From the NCBI GenBank assembly GCA_030761205.1, contig JAULJL010000028.1, positions 11,452,001 to 11,516,000 of the forward strand: a stretch of DNA of 64,000 nucleotides, given 5' to 3'. The notes beneath the pieces were generated by a model. That model had not been told where the DNA came from. It did no database searches and saw only the letters and a program-made list of their open reading frames with translations. Below are positions 1 to 10,196 of the stretch, in pieces (the first letter of the stretch is position 1; every line of letters starts with the position of its first letter). The DNA is from Fremontodendron californicum (taxonomy: Eukaryota; Streptophyta; Magnoliopsida; Malvales; Malvaceae). The translations under genes were made by a program, and so were the position numbers.

Positions 1-512
1 TTATTTTCTTGGTATCGAGGTTCAAAAGATGTCTGATGGTCTTTTTCTCAATCAAGCAAAATATGCTACACAATTGTTAGATCGTGCTCAAATGACATAT
101 TGCAGGCCAATTTCTACTCCTATGGTTACAAAGTTAACTCCACCTGCTAATAATAAGCCATTTAAGGATCTACAACTTTATCGTAGCATTGTGGGAGGAT
201 TGCAATATCTTACTTTCACGCGTCCATATATATCTTATAGTGTGAATTATGCTTGTCAACATATGCATTGTCCTACCATTTTTCATTACCAACTTGTTAA
301 ACGAATACTTCGCTATGTCGCTGGAACAACTACTCATGGTATTCAATTACTCTCTAACAATCCATTAGTGTTATATGCATTTTCTGATGCAGATTGGGCA
401 GGTTGCAAGCTTACCCGACGATCCACCACAGGATTTTGCACATTTTTAGGAGGAAATTGTATTTCTTGCATTTCTTGTAGTGTCTGATGGTCTTTTTCTC
501 AATCAAGCAAAA
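1..512 (+). pseudogene. Duplicated RT/RNase H block of the copia element
   Basis: Positions 1-468 match 1034-1501 almost base for base, with a few substitutions. The block encodes the end of RT (the FLGIEVQKM region at the start) and the start of RNase H (FSDADWAGCK, about residue 117 of the frame opened at 29). After 468 the copies diverge: this copy runs through a short junction into a third copy of about 30 bases (482-511, equal to 31-60), then jumps to the beginning of the RT domain. The frame stops at 485-487. The arrangement looks like a template jump during reverse transcription, or an unequal exchange. Confidence 0.85.
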
Positions 513-515
513 GAT

Positions 516-2000
516 TGAACACTTGAGCGTCTTAAAGCTTGCCTTGTAGCAGAAGGTTTCACTCAAATTCCAGGTATTGATTTCTTAGAAACATTTTCCC
601 CTGTGATCAAGCCAGCAACAATTCGAGTGGTTTTAAATGTTGCTTTAGCCAATAAGTGGGATATACGACAATTAGATGTGAAAAATGCATTTCTTCACGG
701 TCATCTAAATGAACCAGTATTTATGGAACAACCATTAGGTTTCATAAATCAAGATAATCCAAATCATGTGTGCAAACTCAAGCGAGCTTTATATGGACTT
801 CGTCAAGCTCCTAGAGCATGGTTTGATCGGTTTGCTTCTTATCTTTTATTTATGGGATTTATTTGTAGTTTCTCAGATTCTTCATTCTTCGTTCATCGTA
901 GTAATCGTGGAATAATTTTGTTATTACTTTATGTGGATGATATAATTCTTACTGGTGATAGCTTTGAATTTTTAACATGGTTTATTGGTTGTCTTAGCAA
1001 AGAATTTGCAATGAAAGATTTAGGACCACTTCATTATTTTCTTGGTATCGAGGTTCAAAAGATGTCTGATGGTCTTTTTCTCAATCAAGCAAAATATGCT
1101 ACACAATTGCTAGATCGTGCTCAAATGACATGTTGCATGCCAATTTCTACTCCTATGGTTACAAAGTTAACTCCACCTGCTAATGATAAGCCATTTAAGG
1201 ATCCATAACTTTATCGTAGCATTGTGGGAGGATTGCAATATCTTACTTTCACGCGTCCAGATATATCTTATAGTGTGAATTATGCTTGTCAACATATGCA
1301 TTGTCCTACCATTTTTCATTACCAACTTGTTAAACGAATACTTCGCTATGTCGCTGGAACAACTACTCATGGTATTCAATTACTCTCTAACAATCCATTG
1401 GTGTTATATGCATTTTCTGATGCAGATTGGGCAGGTTGCAAGCTTACCCGACGATCCACCACAGGATTTTGCACATTTTTAGGAGGAAATTGTATTTCTT
1501 GGAGTGCCAAGAAACAACCTACTGTGGCAGGTTCTAGTGCTGAAGCAGAATACAGTGCCTTAGCTTCCACTGCAGTAGAATTAACTTGGCTCTCCTTCAT
1601 TCTACGTGACATTGGCATCTGCTTACCTCAAGCTCCAACTTTGTTTTGTGATAATGTTTCCGCCCTCCACATGACCATCAACCCAGTCTTTCACGCTCGC
1701 ACTAAACATGTGGAGATAGACTATCATTTTGTGCGAGAAAAAGTTGCTATTGGCTCACTTGTAACACGTTTTGTTCCATCCTGCCGGCAAGTAGCAGACA
1801 TATTCACTAAACTATTAGCAAGACCTATTTTTGATGCTCTACGAAACAAACTTGGTCTTAGAGTTTCACCTAAGCCTAGTTTGAGGGGGAGTGTAAGAAA
1901 AAACACAACAATAAAGAGCCAAAAGCAAGAGCATCAGTCAGAAGAATTCAAACATTCCAACGGCTACTCTAATTCTATGCAGCAAATCAAGCAAAGATAG
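516..2000 (+). pseudogene. Copia reverse transcriptase and RNase H, interrupted by a stop
   Basis: The frame begins near 516 within the conserved start of copia RT (LVAEGFTQ, then LDVKNAFLHG) and continues through ALYGLRQAPRAWF and the catalytic YVDD motif at about 930-941. A TAA at 1206-1208 interrupts it; the duplicated copy has CAA at the equivalent codon (173-175), so this is a single C-to-T change. The frame resumes at 1209 with the connection domain and RNase H (FSDADWAGCK, EAEYSALA, then TKHVEIDYHF) and runs past the polypurine tract to TAG at 1998-2000 inside the LTR. Copia RNase H closes near the ADIFTK motif, so the last 35 codons are read-through. No ATG start is expected, because this is the tail of a polyprotein. 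Confidence 0.9.
1881..1891 (+). other. Polypurine tract of the copia element
   Basis: A purine run (TTGAGGGGGAG) lies directly before the TG that opens the LTR. This is the usual plus-strand priming site of an LTR retrotransposon. Confidence 0.75.
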
Positions 2001-2165
2001 CTAACTTAGTGGAGAATATTAATCCATTGTTTTTATTACGTTTGATATACCTTCCATTTATAATGTATTTACTCTTTTATAAATAAATTCCATAGAAAGA
2101 ACAACTCACAGCTTCAGTGAGTCTTTTACCAAGAACCTTAAACTTCTATAGTAAAAAGGCTTACA
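1892..2165 (+). repeat. 3' LTR of the copia element (274 bp)
   Basis: It opens with TGTAAG just after the polypurine tract and closes with CTTACA, a perfect 6-bp terminal inverted repeat. A TATA-like TTTTATAAATA lies at about 2075-2085, in the position expected for the U3 promoter. The 5' LTR is outside the window, so neither age nor target duplication can be read. Confidence 0.8.
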
Positions 2166-2192
2166 GCAAGAGCAAAAACTAGTCCTTCCTGG

Positions 2193-2589
2193 TAGGGTTG
2201 AGAAATAAATTAAGAAAATCGAAAATTGATTCAAACCGTAATGTTCGATTCGATTTTTAATGAATTTGGTTCGAATTCGGTTCAAGTAATAATTAGGTTT
2301 ATTCGATTCGATTCGATTTTCGATTCATAAGTTAAAAAACCACAATTATTCAAACCAAAACGAATTCTATTTTTTAATTACTTTTTTATAATATAGAAAT
2401 AAACATTTTATTTCTAAATTAGTGAAAAAAAACTTAAAAATACAATTAGAAAAAGATAATTTTTTAAAAATCGATAAAATTTTAAAAATCGATAATTTTT
2501 TATGCTATTTGATTCAATTTTTAAAAAACCGAAATACTCACATTAATTATAATTTTTTTCAAAATCAAACTGAACCGTTATCACCCCTA
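2193..2589. mobile_element. Small TIR element, TAGGGTTGAGAA type (397 bp)
   Basis: The ends are inverted: TAGGGTTGAGAA on the left, and TAGGGGTGATAA when the right end is read in reverse. The flanks CTTCCTGG and CTTCTTAG agree at 6 of 8 positions and differ only by transitions, as expected of a decayed 8-bp hAT target duplication. The interior is rich in GATTCGATT words and has no coding capacity. Confidence 0.6.
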
Positions 2590-2744
2590 CTTCTTAGAGC
2601 TAAAATGGCTTCAGCTCCATAGGGAATTCAGCAGTTAGGAGTCTTGACAACAATGCTTAGATTCTTCTAATATCTATTATATGAATTATACTTGACAAGT
2701 TAACATGCTAATACACACAGTAGGGGCTTCTATATAGTACAGAC

Positions 2745-2914
2745 CTATGTTATATGGATTCAGAAATGAGTATCGGATATGGGTATATGTTCGACACGTG
2801 TATATTCAAATTAATTTTTTTTTTATATATTTGAAAAATCATAACCTCATACTCATGACCGAATATGTATCAAACACAAATATTTTAGAAAAATGAAGAA
2901 TTCGGATAACATAG
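2745..2914 (+). mobile_element. M1 family hAT-like MITE, diverged copy
   Basis: It begins CTATGTTATATGG and ends GGATAACATAG, the decayed inverted ends of the family best seen at 15130 and 16349. The 8-bp flanks GTACAGAC and GTATAAAC match at 6 of 8 sites, both differences being transitions. The body carries the family words ATGAGTATCGGATATGGGTA and AGAAAAATGAAGAATTCGG. It is noncoding. Confidence 0.75.
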
Positions 2915-3742
2915 GTATAAACATGTATTTTGATAGTAGAAACAATAAATTACTAAACCTTCGTTGCATTACCAATATATAGACATCAAGTGGAGAGAAT
3001 TTCTCTATCCTTAATAGATAAGAATTACCAAACTTGTGCATTATGGTTTGATATGGACAGGGAAAGTCGTAACTAATTGTTTTACTCACTAATTGCTAAA
3101 TTTCTTCTGCCCCTTTTTGGTGTCTCTTTTGGTGCCTCTCTAATAGTTTGTTAACGTATGTTTATAAACAGTTAATTAACTGAATACATGATAGAATTAT
3201 AATGCAGGGGTATCAAAAGAGGCAGGGAATAGGGGCAGAGGATAACTATTCATGGAACTATGAAGCACGAACACTTTTGTCAGGGAGTATTCAAGTATTG
3301 GACACGTGTTAGATATGAACACGTCTGAATATGTATTGGATATGTGAGGACACGTCAAAAAAATAAAAATAAAATCGGACACGGTCAAGACATGGTTGAA
3401 CATGCGATGAAAGTTTTTTTTTTTTTCTTCTCATTTTTCTCTCAATATGAAATCAACAATGAGCAATTTGATTCTAATGGATTTTTTAATGTTCAAGTTT
3501 TTAAATTAAAAAATAATTTTTAAAAATTTTAAAAAATTAATTGCATGTTAATATTTGAATGAAAAGTATCAGTTTTACATTTTTATTGTATATTATTATA
3601 TAAAATATTTTTATTATTATATCATGTCGTACTCGTGTCTTATTTTTTTTTTTATAAAAATTCTCATATTCTCATATCCGTATATTCATATTATGTCATA
3701 CCTGTATTACGTGTCCATGCTATTAGGAATGACATTGTTTAA
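2915..3742. other. Noncoding stretch with decayed M1 fragments
   Basis: No gene is visible. Stretches at about 3288-3400 and 3620-3715 carry the gacacg and atatccgtat words of the M1 family but lack readable ends, so they are remnants. The rest is T-rich with A/T runs. Confidence 0.5.
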
Positions 3743-3942
3743 GGCTCTGTTTGGATGCAAATGGAGCCTTGGTGCGGCCCGATTGGGGTACTTTTTGTCC
3801 CCAATCAGGCCGCGTTTATCATTTGGATTATAGGGCCAGCACGGTCTCACTGTGTTGGCCCCGATTTTCCCACTGGAGCATTGATACTCCAGTGGGAAAT
3901 ACCGGAGGGCATTTTCCAAATATATCCTTTCTTTCTTTCATT

Positions 3943-3974
<32 letters not shown>

Positions 3975-4472
3975 GTTTAAAGGAATATGTAGGATGTCTT
4001 TGGCATTTTTTTTATGATTTTATAAAAATTTAAAATTTTTTTAATTTAATTTAATATAATTAATAAATTATTTTATTATTATATAATTAATATGAATTAA
4101 TTAAAAATGAATAATTACATAAATAATACTAAAATAAATACTAAAATATTATTTGATATATTACTATCATTTTTATTAATTTTTAATATTTATCAATAAA
4201 ACTATTATTTGATATAAATATAATTTTAATAATTTATTAATTTTATAAATATCAAACAATTTAAATTTTTTATTATATACACATTTTTATCTAATGTCCT
4301 TAATGATCATTTTTTTTCTCTCATTATAATTCACCTCACCACCACCGCTGCGTTTGCATCCAAACACATATCTCACCGCTGATTTTAATCTCACAACTAC
4401 AGTAACTAATCTCACCTCTACCGCTGTTTTTAATCTCATCAAAATCAATCTCACCGTCTATCCAAATGAACC
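3743..4472. mobile_element. Tourist-like (PIF/Harbinger) nonautonomous element, 730 bp
   Basis: The termini GGCTCTGTTTGGATGC and, in reverse, GGTTCATTTGGATAGAC form the usual Tourist-type inverted repeat. TAA flanks both ends (3740-3742 and 4473-4475), the 3-bp duplication typical of PIF/Harbinger. The first 160 bp are GC-rich and contain three consecutive hairpins (3774-3899). The middle is very AT-rich and the right end has a run of CTCACC words. Overlapping open frames on both strands in the left part are by-products of the hairpins. Confidence 0.75.
3774..3899. repeat. Three consecutive GC-rich hairpins
   Basis: Hairpin 1 pairs 3774-3788 with 3799-3813 (14 of 15 bases, 10-base loop). Hairpin 2 pairs 3833-3842 with 3852-3861 (9 of 10). 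Hairpin 3 pairs 3866-3878 with 3887-3899 (13 of 13, 8-base loop). All lie in the left part of the Tourist-like element. The mismatches leave G-T wobble pairs possible in RNA. Confidence 0.85.
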
Positions 4473-4783
4473 TAAGTAAATATAACTTGAAGTTTATCAA
4501 ATTAAATGATACGTAAGCATTTATTTGTTCAGAAGTAGGTTTTATTCCAGCTATACTATTAATTTTAACAATCTAAAAGCAAATTAGTTAGTAATCGTAC
4601 CGGACGTATCATTTTTTTTTATATTGATATGTATTGATATCGATATATTTCAACGTACCGTTTTAGATTTATCGATATTTTTTAAATATTTTTTTACATA
4701 TATATTTATAAAGTTCATTTCTAAAATTTTTAATAATATATATTATATATATTTACAAATACATCTCAATTATATATCTAACA
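4473..4783. other. AT-rich spacer without a gene
   Basis: It consists of AT-rich sequence with GATATCGATAT-type words near 4625-4680. No coding or structured feature is evident. Confidence 0.5.
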
Positions 4784-5869
4784 TCTATACCTTATATATA
4801 AAAAAAATCCTTAATGGGTTCTTAGCTTGACACATGTCAAGCTTTCTTTGCTTAACATGTGTCAAGTTTTTTTTATTTTTATTTTTATATTAATTTATTA
4901 ATTATTTTTGGTTTTTTAATTTAATTTAATTTTTTTAGTTTTAATTTTTTAATTTATATTAATTTTTTAATTATTTTTACTTTATTTTCAAATGATGTGT
5001 TTAAAGGGATCGATCCGCACGTTGACTCACGGGTCGATTTAGGATCCGTATCCGACCTACTCGCAAAAAAATTAATAATAAAAAAAAAAAACAAATTTGC
5101 TGCTAACCAGTGTGAGAAAATTGAAAAATTCTCTAATGATCACGTGGCAAGCTTTTTTTTATTATATATTTTTAGTTTTTTTTTTAGATTTTTTTTTTTA
5201 GTTTTAGTTTTTTTTAATTTATATTATATTATATTATTTTTAAATGATGTATTTAAAGGGATTGATCCAAACGTTGACTCGCGTGTTGATTTAGGATCCA
5301 TACCTGATCCGCTCGAAAAAAAAGTTTTTTAAAAAAAAAACTTGCTGATAGCCAGAGTGAGAAAGCTGATCAATCGAAAGAATTAAATATAAACCATAAT
5401 TTTATTTTAGTTATTTTTTATTCGAATAATTAAATATGCAAAATAAAATATAAAAATGAGTTCGTACTTCATTAATTTAACAAAAAAAAAAGAACTTACT
5501 GCTAACCTGTCATAACGGTTTTTCGAACGCTCGACGATTTTGATTCGAGTCCTAAGTTTGATCCGGACAAAATTCAGTTGCTACATAACCTATTTGAGAA
5601 AGTCGACCCAACGAGAGAATAAAATACAAACCATAATTTTATTTTGTTATTTTTCATTTATTATTTTTTACCTCCTATAAATAAATATATACAATAAGAT
5701 CTAAATATGTTTAAAAAATGCATATAAATAATAATTAAAAATATATTTGTATTATTTAATTTATAAATAAACAATTATCATAAAATTTAATAAAATTTAT
5801 TTTAAAATTTTATTATTAATTATTTAAAAAATTAAAAAAAACCCCAGTGAAACGGAGGCTTAATTCTAG
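4784..5869 (+). mobile_element. Helitron-like element C, nonautonomous
   Basis: The putative 5' end is TCTATACC following an A. The 3' end is CTAG followed by T, preceded at 5842-5858 by a GC-rich segment (CCCCAGTGAAACGGAGG) that could form an imperfect hairpin. An A-TC...CTRR-T layout with a hairpin near the 3' end is the Helitron signature. The last 270 bp are clearly related to element D (57660-57995). The interior holds repeated units beginning AAGGGAT(C/T)GATCC near 5005 and 5257, each with a GTTGACTC...TTTAGGATCC block. There is no Rep/helicase coding. Confidence 0.6.
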
Positions 5870-7275
5870 TTAATATAAAATGAATTACACAAAGTAACTT
5901 GATGTTGACATGTGTCCACTTTTTAGTGTTGACACATGTCATTTTTTTTGGAAGGAACTAAAGAAAAAAAATTGTATTTTCATATTATTTTTTCGTGTGT
6001 CTAAGTATTATAAATTTATATAAATTTTTACACGTTAATAATTCGTTTTATGTAAATTTTTTCATGTAGTGTTCATGTTATTTTTCTTGTTGTGTTTTAA
6101 TTATTTTTCCTATGCTGTGTTCGTGTCTCAATTCATTTCATATTTTTCATATTTTGTCATTGTGATTTAATTTAGAGAAAAAAATTGTGTGTTCATGTTA
6201 TTTTTGTGTGTGTTCAAAATATTATAAATTTATATAAACTTTATACATTAATAATTCATTTTATATAGATTTTGACACGTTCGTGTATTTGTGTCATGTT
6301 CATGTTATTTTTCGTGTCGTGTCGTGTTTTAATTACTTTATTATATTGTGTTTGTGTCGTGTATTCATCCTATTTTTTGTTCGTGTGACTTTTTCGTGTG
6401 TTTAAAATATTATAAATTTATATAAATTTTTGCACATTAATAATTCATTTAATTTGTAGTACGAATGTTCTTGAATTCGGGTCGTGTTCATGTTATTTTT
6501 CATGTTGTGTTTTAATTATTTTTCTTATGTTATGTTATGTTCGTGTCGTGTTTCAATTCATTTCATATTTTGCATAGTTTGTCATTGTGATTCAATTTAA
6601 AGAAAAATTTGTGTTTTCGCGTCGTGTCTCAATTCATGACATATTTTTCATAATTTGTCATAGTGATTCAATTTCAAGAAAAATTTATGTGTTAGTGTTA
6701 TTTTTTGATGTGTTCAAAATATTATAAATTTATATAAATTTTACGCATTAATAATTCGTTTTATATAGATTTTGACACGTTCGTGTATTCGTGTCATGTT
6801 CATGTTACTTTTTGTTTTGTGTCATGTTTTAATTATTTTTCCATGTTGTTTTGTGTTGTGTCTCAATTAATCTCATATTTGCATAATTTGTCAGTAATTC
6901 AATTTTAACTCTAAATTCATTTACTTAAGATATTAAAATATAAAAAAATTATTTAAATAAATGATAATTATTTAATATGATTCAACTTAAATTTATTTGT
7001 GATTGTTAATTTAATTAAAAATTTATAAATTTAAAAAAAATCCCGACCTGATAATATTGGACATGACACGATTATACGACACGAAAAAATAACTAAAACA
7101 CGACATGACAAGAAAAAGAAACATAGACACGGCACGAATACACGAACATGTCAAAATTTATATAACACAAATTATTAACACGTCAAAATTTATATAAATA
7201 TAAAACACCTTAAACACGATTATGATACGAAAAAATATATGAATACGAGACGGATACACGAATTGTTAAGGTCTA
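5870..7275. repeat. Tandem and fold-back repeat rich in TTCGTGT/ACACGAA words
   Basis: From about 5980 to 6900 a degenerate unit recurs at least four times. Each has a block with TATAAATTTATATAAA, then a TTAATAATTC word, then GTTCATGTTATTTTTCGTG, then TCAATTCATTTCATATTTT. From about 7040 to 7270 the same words appear in reverse complement (ACACGAAAAAATA, TATATAAATATAAAACACC), so the whole can fold back on itself. A related single arm lies at 58940-59190. It is noncoding and probably a TIR element with internally amplified arms. Confidence 0.6.
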
Positions 7276-7740
7276 CCCCCAACGAAGCAAGGGAACAATT
7301 TTAATATATATATTTATATGCAAATATAAAATTTTAAAATTTAATATTTAAAATTTTTAATTTTAAATAAAATAAATATTAGATAACTACCCATTACATT
7401 AGATTACTTTTTTAAAAATTATTTTTCTTTCTGGGGCTACTGCCTACTGCCATTAGCCAATGCAAAGCTCATGTTTGACCTAAATTAATTTCCTATTTAT
7501 ACCCCTTTGTTTCTATAATGTTTTTATCACTTATTTTTATTTATTTTTTATCTTTAAAAGGAAATACTATGTAACAACAACGACCATAAAAAGTTAAAAA
7601 AAAAATTATTATCATATACACTAATAATGAAATTTTTTAATTTTATATACGAGATTATGTGACCGTTTGAATCATTTAAAATTATTAATGACTTTTAGGA
7701 CCATCTTACACCTTCAATTAAAGTTGCTTTTTTTTTTTTT
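7276..7740. other. AT-rich intergenic sequence
   Basis: I see no gene, repeat with readable ends or RNA gene here. The stretch is AT-rich with homopolymer runs. Confidence 0.5.
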
Positions 7741-7923
7741 GGTTTTGCTAACGAGTGTCCTTAGGACATTTTTTAAGGTTAGTTAATATACTATTTATAG
7801 TAAAAGTATTATATTAAATACAAAAACTGACAACTTTATTCATCATTTTCAATGCATTGAATGAAGATATTACTATACATAGTAACCTTAAATAGTGCCC
7901 TTAGGGCACTTGTTAGCAAAATC
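7741..7923. mobile_element. M4 family MITE with GGTTTTGCTAACGAGTG ends
   Basis: The left end GGTTTTGCTAACGAGTGTCC and the right end, in reverse GATTTTGCTAACAAGTGCCC, form a TIR of about 28 bp. The interior contains TTCATCATTTTCAATGCATT. Other copies lie in the 49846-52268 cluster. The flanking T run hides any target duplication, so the superfamily stays open. Confidence 0.75.
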
Positions 7924-8016
7924 TTTTTTTTAAGGACCATCTAAAAAATGACTTTTAGGACCATCTTAAACCTTCATAATTTTTTTTTTTTTTTTTCATA
8001 TTCATATGGTAAGTGT

Positions 8017-9525
8017 TAGAGGTGAGCAAAATTCGATTAAAAAAAATTAAATTTCAAATTAAATGTTCGGTTTATTTGAGTTAATCGAATTTTCGGATCA
8101 ACTCGAATAAGTAATTCGAGTTATATAACTTAACTTGAATTTAATTTATACAATTTGAAAAAATCGAAAATTCGAAATATACCTATACGACATCATTTTA
8201 CTAGGTTTGATATTATCCTTACGTTTTGCGTTTTGCGTTTTCCAGTTTTCTCTATTTTACTCTTTTTCTCCTTTCCCTCTTCTGTTTTTTCCTGTTGAAG
8301 GGAGATTCTTAAACCTCTTGCAAAAGCCCCTGAGAATCATTTTCAGGTAACTTGTTTCTGATTGTAGGGTTTTTCATGTCTTCGATGTTGTTTTCTTTGG
8401 ATTCTTTTATTTTGTGTCCTTTATTAGTTTTTTTTTTTTTTTAATTTTGTTATGTTAGGATATTCATCGGAATCGTAAAAGAGATCTAAACCTATGGGAA
8501 GACTTTCTCAATGCCAACCAGGCAGGAGAGCAATAGTTTTTTTCTTTCTCTTTTGGCACTTATTTTCCTGATCGTGGCGTGTGAATGAAACTGCAGGCCA
8601 GGAAAGTAGACGCCATGAATTTTCCTTCTTCTATAATTGGACCTAAAATTGATAGCTTTTGATCTCCATCGTCATCGCCACCTTGTGCTGCCACCACCGT
8701 GTACCGCCACTACCTTGAGCAGTCGGTTGTTCTTTCTTTTCATTCTCCTTTCTTTTATTTCTAAAAATTTCTCTTTTAAAAAAACGAAACTCAACGTTGT
8801 CAATAACCAGTAAAAATAGTTGAGCCTGTCAGTGCTAGAGTTGATCCAGAGCTAGCGCTGTTCCTCAATCCTTGGGTGTTTTTCCGCTGTTCCTCAATCC
8901 TTGGATGGCTGCTTCCTTCCAGTGCATAGGAGCCCTCTGTTCCTCCCCCCGACTGCCAGGGAAGTTTATGCAGTATCGATTGTTGGTCTTTTCCTATTGC
9001 TGTAGCTAATTTGATATCTTTCATCGTTAGCCCATTTTCATCATTACCTGTCATTTGAAGATCTTGAAAAGGTGCTAAGGCTTGGAAATAGTTAGGCGCT
9101 TGATTATTTTTTAACACCACTATATCCCTATGGTGTTTGTCAAAATGCCACTTAGAGGTTTAGTTTTTATAGTCGTTGAAGGTATATATTGACAGTGCTA
9201 TAGTAATTTCAAGCAGGAGTGAAATATGAACTAGGGGAATGTATTTACAGTCTTTGTCAACAACATCCCGCCTGATTGTGTTAGATTGTTGAACTTGTGA
9301 TAGGTTCTTTTAAGTCGTAAGAACTTGTAATGGATGTTATATTTTTTTAACATGTTTAAGTTGTAAGAAATTTTATTTTAACTCGAATTGATTTATTCGA
9401 TTCGACTTGAATTTCTTTTCACTCGATTCGATAAAATTTCAAATTGAATTCGGTTGACAAAATAGGACTCATCAACTCGACTAATCCAAATTTTTTCGAC
9501 TCGATTCGATCGAATACTCACCCCT
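8017..9525. mobile_element. 1.5-kb TIR element, TAGAGGTGAGCA type, with gene-like interior
   Basis: The left end TAGAGGTGAGCAAAATTCG and the right end, in reverse TAGGGGTGAGTATTCGATCG, are inverted copies typical of small plant hAT derivatives. Both subterminal zones (to about 8170 and from about 9360) consist of TTCGAGTT/AACTCGAA words. The middle, 8210-9350, differs sharply in composition and looks gene-like. No clean 8-bp target duplication is readable (GTAAGTGT against GTATATTC). Confidence 0.55.
8210..9350. other. Gene-like island inside the TIR element, unrecognised
   Basis: It opens with pyrimidine-rich, promoter or leader-like DNA and has splice-like sites (TTTTCAGGTAAC near 8341, CTGCAGGCC near 8592). 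The longest open frame is on the minus strand (8800-9120, 106 codons); its serine- and glycine-rich end and its QSGGGTEGSYALEGSSHP-like stretch match no family I can name. A word of about 20 bases (GCTGTTCCTCAATCCTTGG) occurs twice in that frame, at 8857 and 8887. It could be a captured host gene fragment or the leader of a lost autonomous transposase. I cannot assign a function. Confidence 0.35.
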
Positions 9526-9722
9526 AGTATATTCAAAATTGGGAGTGGACGTATAGTTAATGAGAAAATGAGACAATCTTGAATTGTTTGATGTTGAGAT
9601 GCTGTTATTTAACCAACTCTTTTAATATTTTTAAGTAGACGGGTCATTTTTCACCAACTAATAATGGGCCCAAGCCATAAATAATATTCTATCCAACATT
9701 CTACTTCCAATCTACTCCCCCC

Positions 9723-10008
9723 TAAACTTGCTCATGGATCGGTTGGGCTGTGATTCGAAAAATTTTATTTTTTTATCCAAGTTTGGTTTTGGACAAGTTC
9801 GGGCCAATCCGTTGGTTCGGTTTATTGTTTAAATAATAATAAAAAATTAAAAAATATTTTTATATTTTATAATTAAATTTAAAGAAAAAAATATTCTTTT
9901 ATTAGTTAAACAGTGATTCGGGCCAGGCTAGGTTGGTCCGAATAAAAAAAATCTCTCTCCAGGCTCAGCCCTATACAGGTCGGGCTGGACGATCCTTGAA
10001 CATGTCTA
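9723..10008. mobile_element. M2 family hAT-like element, old copy
   Basis: It starts TAAACTTGCTCATGGATCGG and ends GAACATGTCTA. The inside holds the family core ATTTTATAATTAAATTTAAA and inverted GTCGGGC-type flanks. No target duplication survives. Confidence 0.6.
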
Positions 10009-10040
10009 CCCCTTTCCCTGCCTTTTTTTTTTTTCTGTTA

Positions 10041-10196
10041 GAATTTATATACAAATAATAAACATTATAAATATATAACTAATAAAAGAAAAAAGGTTAA
10101 AGGGAAAATTTGTCATCGAATTTATATACAAATAATGAACATTATAAATATCTAACTAATAAAAAAAAAGGTTAAAGGGAAAATTTGTCATCGTAT
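10041..10196. repeat. Tandem duplication of about 78 bp
   Basis: A unit starting GAATTTATATACAAATAAT and ending GGAAAATTTGTCATCG occurs twice in a row (about 10041-10117 and 10118-10195), with only small differences. The second copy runs into the fold-back element that follows. Confidence 0.8.

Larger units (their letters stand above)
1..2165 (+). mobile_element. 3' part of a degenerate Ty1/copia retrotransposon
   Basis: The sequence enters the window inside a copia pol region and ends with one 3' LTR at 2165. Visible parts are a duplicated RT/RNase H block (1-468), a second RT start (about 516), RT proper, RNase H, a polypurine tract and the LTR. No gag, protease or integrase is present, so the rest, if it exists, lies before position 1. 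RT wording such as the LDVKNAFLHGHL block and the ARTKHVEIDYHFV block in RNase H fit the Ale/Retrofit type of plant copia, but I hold the lineage loosely. The coding part carries a stop and a rearrangement and cannot be active. Confidence 0.9.

Noticed and set aside
1167..1906. Minus-strand open frames opposite the copia pol region
   Set aside because: They are antisense shadows of RT/RNase H, without family signature.
3707..4017. Overlapping open frames on both strands near the three hairpins
   Set aside because: The hairpins and GC-rich DNA open several frames by chance, and no domain or codon pattern supports a gene.
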